Shown here: piece after piece, positions 5,847 through 8,795 of the stretch
How the letters are laid out: every line of letters begins with the position of its first letter
Numbering within the stretch: the first letter of the stretch is position 1
From: SCUN01 sp046598935
Lineage (GTDB): Bacteria > Acidobacteriota > Vicinamibacteria > Vicinamibacterales > SCN-69-37
DNA length: 8,795 bases
Assembly (NCBI GenBank): GCA_046598935.1
Contig: JBKJHW010000057.1
Location: forward strand, 1 to 8,795
Reading direction: 5' to 3'
Notes under the pieces: generated by a model
What the model was told of the DNA's origin: nothing
Databases searched by the model: none
Seen by the model: the letters and a program-made list of their open reading frames with translations, nothing else
Program-made: the position numbers and the translations under genes

Positions 5847-5923
5847 CTACGTCACTCGGCGAGCTTCCTGGAAGTTGCAGTTTCCGCCGCTTTCCGAGCT
5901 CGCTAAGGTGGCAAGAAATGACG

Positions 5924-5958
5924 CCCTGGACCCTGGACCGGACCATAGGACCCTGAAC
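5924..5958 (-). repeat. inverted copy of the 18-base repeat, right of the four-helix remnant
   Basis: CCCTGGACCCTGGAC (5924-5938) is the exact reverse complement of 5570-5584. The next 18 bases, read on the minus strand as GTTCAGGGTCCTATGGTC, are a degenerate further unit of the same repeat. Together with 5480-5587 it frames the interval 5585-5923 as an inverted repeat. An RNA crossing the interval could close it with a 15-bp stem. The rest of the gap up to the peptidase gene (5959-6045) shows nothing more than that gene's ribosome binding site. Confidence 0.75.
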
Positions 5959-6031
5959 AACATTGGTCCACGTCCGGAGCAACGCCGAAGAGTCGCGCGG
6001 CGTAATTGTTCTGCTACCCTAAGCCGGTCCC

Positions 6032-6036
6032 GGAGG
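6032..6036 (+). promoter_or_regulatory. ribosome binding site of the M14 peptidase gene
   Basis: GGAGG at 6032-6036 is nine bases before the ATG at 6046 and supports that start, which also places the signal peptide at the N-terminus. Upstream, TGCTACCCT (6012-6020) could be a weak extended -10 box, but it has no -35 partner, so I do not call a promoter. Confidence 0.7.
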
Positions 6037-6045
6037 ACGTGTCCC

Positions 6046-8795
6046 ATGCTCAAAGCACGACGACTGATCATCATTGGCGCGATGCTCGCGCTTCCCATTG
6101 GCGGAGCCGCTCTGCTCGCTCAGGCCGCCAGGCCGGCAGCGCCGCCGACAGTAACGCCGCAGGCGCCTGCGGCCGCATCACGAATTTCATCGCCCAAGGA
6201 CGTCTGGGGCCACAACATCGGCGACGACTACTTCCTCGCCAATTACAAGCAGGCCTACGACTACATCAACCTGCTCGCGAAGCAGTCGAACCGCATTCGC
6301 ATCAAAGACATCGGCAAGTCGTCGGAAGGCCGCCCGATGATCACGGCGATCATCACGGCGCCCGGCAACTTCGCGAAGCTGGCGCGCTACCAGGAAATCT
6401 CGCGCAAGCTCTCGACCAACGACGTGAGAGACGACGCCGAAGCGCGCGCCCTCGCCAAGGAAGGCAAATCCATCGTCTGGATCGACGGCGGCCTGCATGC
6501 GACCGAAGTGCTCGGCGCGCAGCAGCTGATCGAGTTGATCTACCAGATGGTCAGCCGCACCGATGAAGAAACGATGCGGTTCCTGAACGACGTGATCATT
6601 CTGGCGACGCCGGTTAATCCGGATGGGCAGGACCTGGTGAGCGATGCCTACATGAAGCAGGGCACGACGAGCACGCCGGTCATGTACAACAAGTACGCGG
6701 GTCACGATAACAACCGCGACTCGTTCATGAACGCGCTCGCCGAGACGACCAACGTCAGCAAGGTGATGTATCGCGAATGGTTTCCGCAGATCATGTACAA
6801 CCATCACCAGACCGGTCCGGGCGGCACGGTCATGTTTGCGCCGCCGTTCCGAGATCCGTTCAACTACAACTTCCACCCGGGTATCCCGGCGCGTATGGAT
6901 CTCATCGGCTCGGTGATGGCCGATCGCTTCATCTCTGAGCACAAGCCGGGCGTGACGACGCGCAAGGGCGCGAGCTACTCGACCTGGTGGAACGGCGGCC
7001 TCCGTACGACGGCCTACTTCCACAACCAGCTCGGCATCCTCACCGAGACGATCGGCAGCCCGACGCCGACGTCGATCCAGTTCAGCGACACCAAGGTCAT
7101 CGGCGACATGAACATGTGGTGGCCCATCGGCCCGCGCAACGAGTGGAAGTTCCGGCAGTCGGTCGAATACTCGATCACGGCCAACCGCGCCATTCTCGAT
7201 TTCGCATCGCGCTACCGCGAAGTGAATCTCTACAACATCTACCAGATGGGCAAGGATCAGATTCAGTGGGGCAACGAAGACCACTGGACGATCACGCCGC
7301 ACGAGATCGAAAAAGCCAAGAAGGCGCTCGGCATGCCGCTGGCCGGACAGGCCGGCGCGGGCGGGCGAGCGGGCGGTGGCGGTGGCGGCGGACGCGGTGG
7401 CGCTCCCGGTCCTCCCCCGGAAGACAACCCGCTCTGGAAGAAACTGCACGAGCCGTCGGCTCGCGATCCGCGCGGCTTCATCCTCCCGGCCAGCCAGGCG
7501 GACTTCGGCACGGCGACCAAGTTCATCAATGCGTTGATGAAATCGGGCATCACCATCCATCGCGCGACCTCGGCGTTCAGCGTGGCCGGTAAGCAGTACC
7601 CGAAAGATTCCTATGTCGTGCAGACGGCGCAGCCATTTCGCGCGCACGTGATGGACATGTTCGAGGCCCAGGATCACCCGGATGACTTCGCGTTTCCAGG
7701 CGCGCCGCCGAGCCGTCCGTACGACGTCGCCGGCTGGACGCTCGCAATGACGATGGGCGTCGAGTACGACCGGATCTTCGAGGGCTTCGACGGTCCGTTC
7801 GCGAAGATCACGACGGAATTCGCGAAAGTGCCCGCGGGCGTGATCAAGACCGCGCCGGCGCCGGCCGGCTACTACTTCAGCCACAAGTCGAATGACAGCT
7901 TCACCGTGATCGCGCGGTTGCTCAAGGCCGGCGACGCCGTGTCCTGGCTCGACAACGGCCCGATGGGCGCGGGCACGTTCTATGTCGCCGCGCGTCCGAC
8001 GACGCTCGCGATCCTGCAGAAAGCGGCGGCCGATCTGGGCGTGAGCTTCGAGTCGACGGCGACGGCGCCGACCGGCGCGATGAAGAACCTCAAGCCGCTC
8101 CGCGTCGGACTCTTCGACACCTACGGCGGCGGCATGCCCTCCGGCTGGACGCGGTTGGTCTTCGAGAACTTCGAGCTGCCGTATGAAGTTGTTTTCCCGC
8201 CGGATCTCGACAAAGGCAATCTTCGAGCGAAGTTCGATGTGCTGATCTTCAACGGCGCCGGCGTTGCCGCGGCCGGCGGTGGACGCGGTGCGGGTGGCGG
8301 CGGCGGTGAAGCGCCTGCGGGCGCCGGCGCTCAGGCCGGACGTGGTCAGGGCGCGGGACGCGCGGGCTTCACGCCGCAGCCGGTCGCCGAAGAATTCACC
8401 CGTCGACAGGGCCAGGTCACGGCCGCGACGATGGAGAAGATCAAGGAGTTCGTGAATCAGGGCGGCACCGCGATCTACATCGGCGACGTCGCCTCGGCGG
8501 CGGCGGCGGCGTTCAATCTTCCCGTGACGAATCATCTCGACGGGCTTGGCCAGGACAAGTTCTACGTCCCGGGCTCCGTGCTTCGCCTGACGATCAACGA
8601 CAAGGACCCGATCGCGCACGGCATGAACTCCGAGATCGATGTCTTCTTCGACAACGATCCGGTCTTCCGTCTGGCGCCGGATGCGGCCGCGAAGGGCGTC
8701 AAGCCCATCGGCTGGTTTGCCTCCGAAGAACCGCTGCGCAGCGGTTGGGCGTGGGGCGGCGCGGCGCTCAACAAAGGCGTTGCCATGATCGACGC
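6046..8795 (+). CDS. exported M14-family zinc carboxypeptidase with C-terminal GATase/ThuA-like domain (3' incomplete)
   Basis: 916 codons are visible and the frame runs off the window. A Sec-type signal peptide (MLKARRLIIIGAMLALPIGG through ALLAQA) implies export. The M14 zinc carboxypeptidase domain, about residues 60-400, has the needed residues: HATE with H151 and E154 as zinc ligands, a third histidine in YNHHQTG (H253/H254), the NNRD arginine R224 for substrate binding, and LTETIG with E334 as the likely catalytic glutamate. It should remove C-terminal residues from peptides outside the cytoplasm. A Gly-rich linker follows (about 433-465), then a middle region, then a Rossmann-like domain from PLRVGLFDTYGGG (about 684) to GGTAIYIGD, resembling ThuA or class-I glutamine-amidotransferase-like domains; this too is broken by a Gly/Ala/Arg-rich insert (about 740-778). 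Such long M14 proteins occur in acidobacteria and Bacteroidota. The gene appears to be transcribed alone; it follows the repeat-bounded remnant. Confidence 0.9.
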   Translation, partial: MLKARRLIIIGAMLALPIGGAALLAQAARPAAPPTVTPQAPAAASRISSPKDVWGHNIGDDYFLANYKQAYDYINLLAKQSNRIRIKDIGKSSEGRPMITAIITAPGNFAKLARYQEISRKLSTNDVRDDAEARALAKEGKSIVWIDGGLHATEVLGAQQLIELIYQMVSRTDEETMRFLNDVIILATPVNPDGQDLVSDAYMKQGTTSTPVMYNKYAGHDNNRDSFMNALAETTNVSKVMYREWFPQIMYNHHQTGPGGTVMFAPPFRDPFNYNFHPGIPARMDLIGSVMADRFISEHKPGVTTRKGASYSTWWNGGLRTTAYFHNQLGILTETIGSPTPTSIQFSDTKVIGDMNMWWPIGPRNEWKFRQSVEYSITANRAILDFASRYREVNLYNIYQMGKDQIQWGNEDHWTITPHEIEKAKKALGMPLAGQAGAGGRAGGGGGGGRGGAPGPPPEDNPLWKKLHEPSARDPRGFILPASQADFGTATKFINALMKSGITIHRATSAFSVAGKQYPKDSYVVQTAQPFRAHVMDMFEAQDHPDDFAFPGAPPSRPYDVAGWTLAMTMGVEYDRIFEGFDGPFAKITTEFAKVPAGVIKTAPAPAGYYFSHKSNDSFTVIARLLKAGDAVSWLDNGPMGAGTFYVAARPTTLAILQKAAADLGVSFESTATAPTGAMKNLKPLRVGLFDTYGGGMPSGWTRLVFENFELPYEVVFPPDLDKGNLRAKFDVLIFNGAGVAAAGGGRGAGGGGGEAPAGAGAQAGRGQGAGRAGFTPQPVAEEFTRRQGQVTAATMEKIKEFVNQGGTAIYIGDVASAAAAAFNLPVTNHLDGLGQDKFYVPGSVLRLTINDKDPIAHGMNSEIDVFFDNDPVFRLAPDAAAKGVKPIGWFASEEPLRSGWAWGGAALNKGVAMID

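Noticed and set aside
6012..6020. Extended -10 promoter box TGCTACCCT upstream of the peptidase gene
   Set aside because: It matches only the outer positions of the -10 consensus and has no -35 element at proper spacing.
6187..8619. Minus-strand open frame of 810 codons opposite the M14 peptidase
   Set aside because: Arginine-rich, low-complexity translation without recognisable domains. It is a typical antisense shadow of a GC-rich gene whose plus-strand frame has a signal peptide, ribosome binding site and full active site.

Overview
The window looks like a high-GC bacterial chromosome segment. The style of its proteins suggests an acidobacterium-like soil lineage (Vicinamibacteria would fit): glycine/arginine-rich linkers inside a giant M14 peptidase, threonine-rich lipoproteins with PKD domains, and scattered HepT/MntA and Uma2 genes. 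That assignment rests on recalled family resemblance; there is no rRNA or marker gene here to confirm it.

Layout. (a) 10-698, minus strand: a compact HepT/MntA toxin-antitoxin pair, mntA then hepT, overlapping by 20 bases and bounded by inverted 7-base boxes (GTTAGGC / GCCTAAC). The boxes resemble integron attC core sites, and the hepT stop codon lies inside one of them. (b) 697-920, plus strand: the C-terminal remnant of a protein gene, cut off at the module boundary and shifted by one base at a run of six T. (c) 1020-1879, plus strand: a lipoprotein gene (signal peptide, a shortened beta domain, a Thr7 linker, a PKD domain and a C-terminal beta domain) with a frame change near 1280. (d) 1893-2429, minus strand: a Uma2/DUF820-type PD-(D/E)XK protein with a strong ribosome binding site. 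(e) 2620-5522, plus strand: a two-gene TAXI-type TRAP transporter operon, with a lipoprotein substrate-binding protein coupled through a TGATG overlap to a fused 4TM/12TM permease. (f) 5480-5958: repeats around a decayed gene. Six 18-base tandem copies start inside the permease gene, a minus-strand four-helix-bundle (23S rRNA intervening-sequence-protein/Avd-like) remnant follows, and an inverted copy of the repeat closes the interval. (g) 6046 to the window end, plus strand: a large exported M14 metallopeptidase with a C-terminal GATase/ThuA-like domain, incomplete at the edge.

How it fits together. The TRAP operon (uptake of a small organic solute, unidentified) and the exported carboxypeptidase (extracytoplasmic peptide processing) are intact and look like ordinary housekeeping of a heterotroph. 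They are interrupted by accessory material: a mobile-looking toxin-antitoxin module, a Uma2 gene, three broken genes, a 31-base perfect palindrome inserted in frame in the permease, and an 18-base repeat family that has overwritten the permease C-terminus. The most interesting candidates are the four-helix-bundle remnant enclosed by a 15-base perfect inverted repeat, the in-frame palindrome, and the attC-like bounded toxin-antitoxin cassette. I did not find a clearly new multi-gene system.
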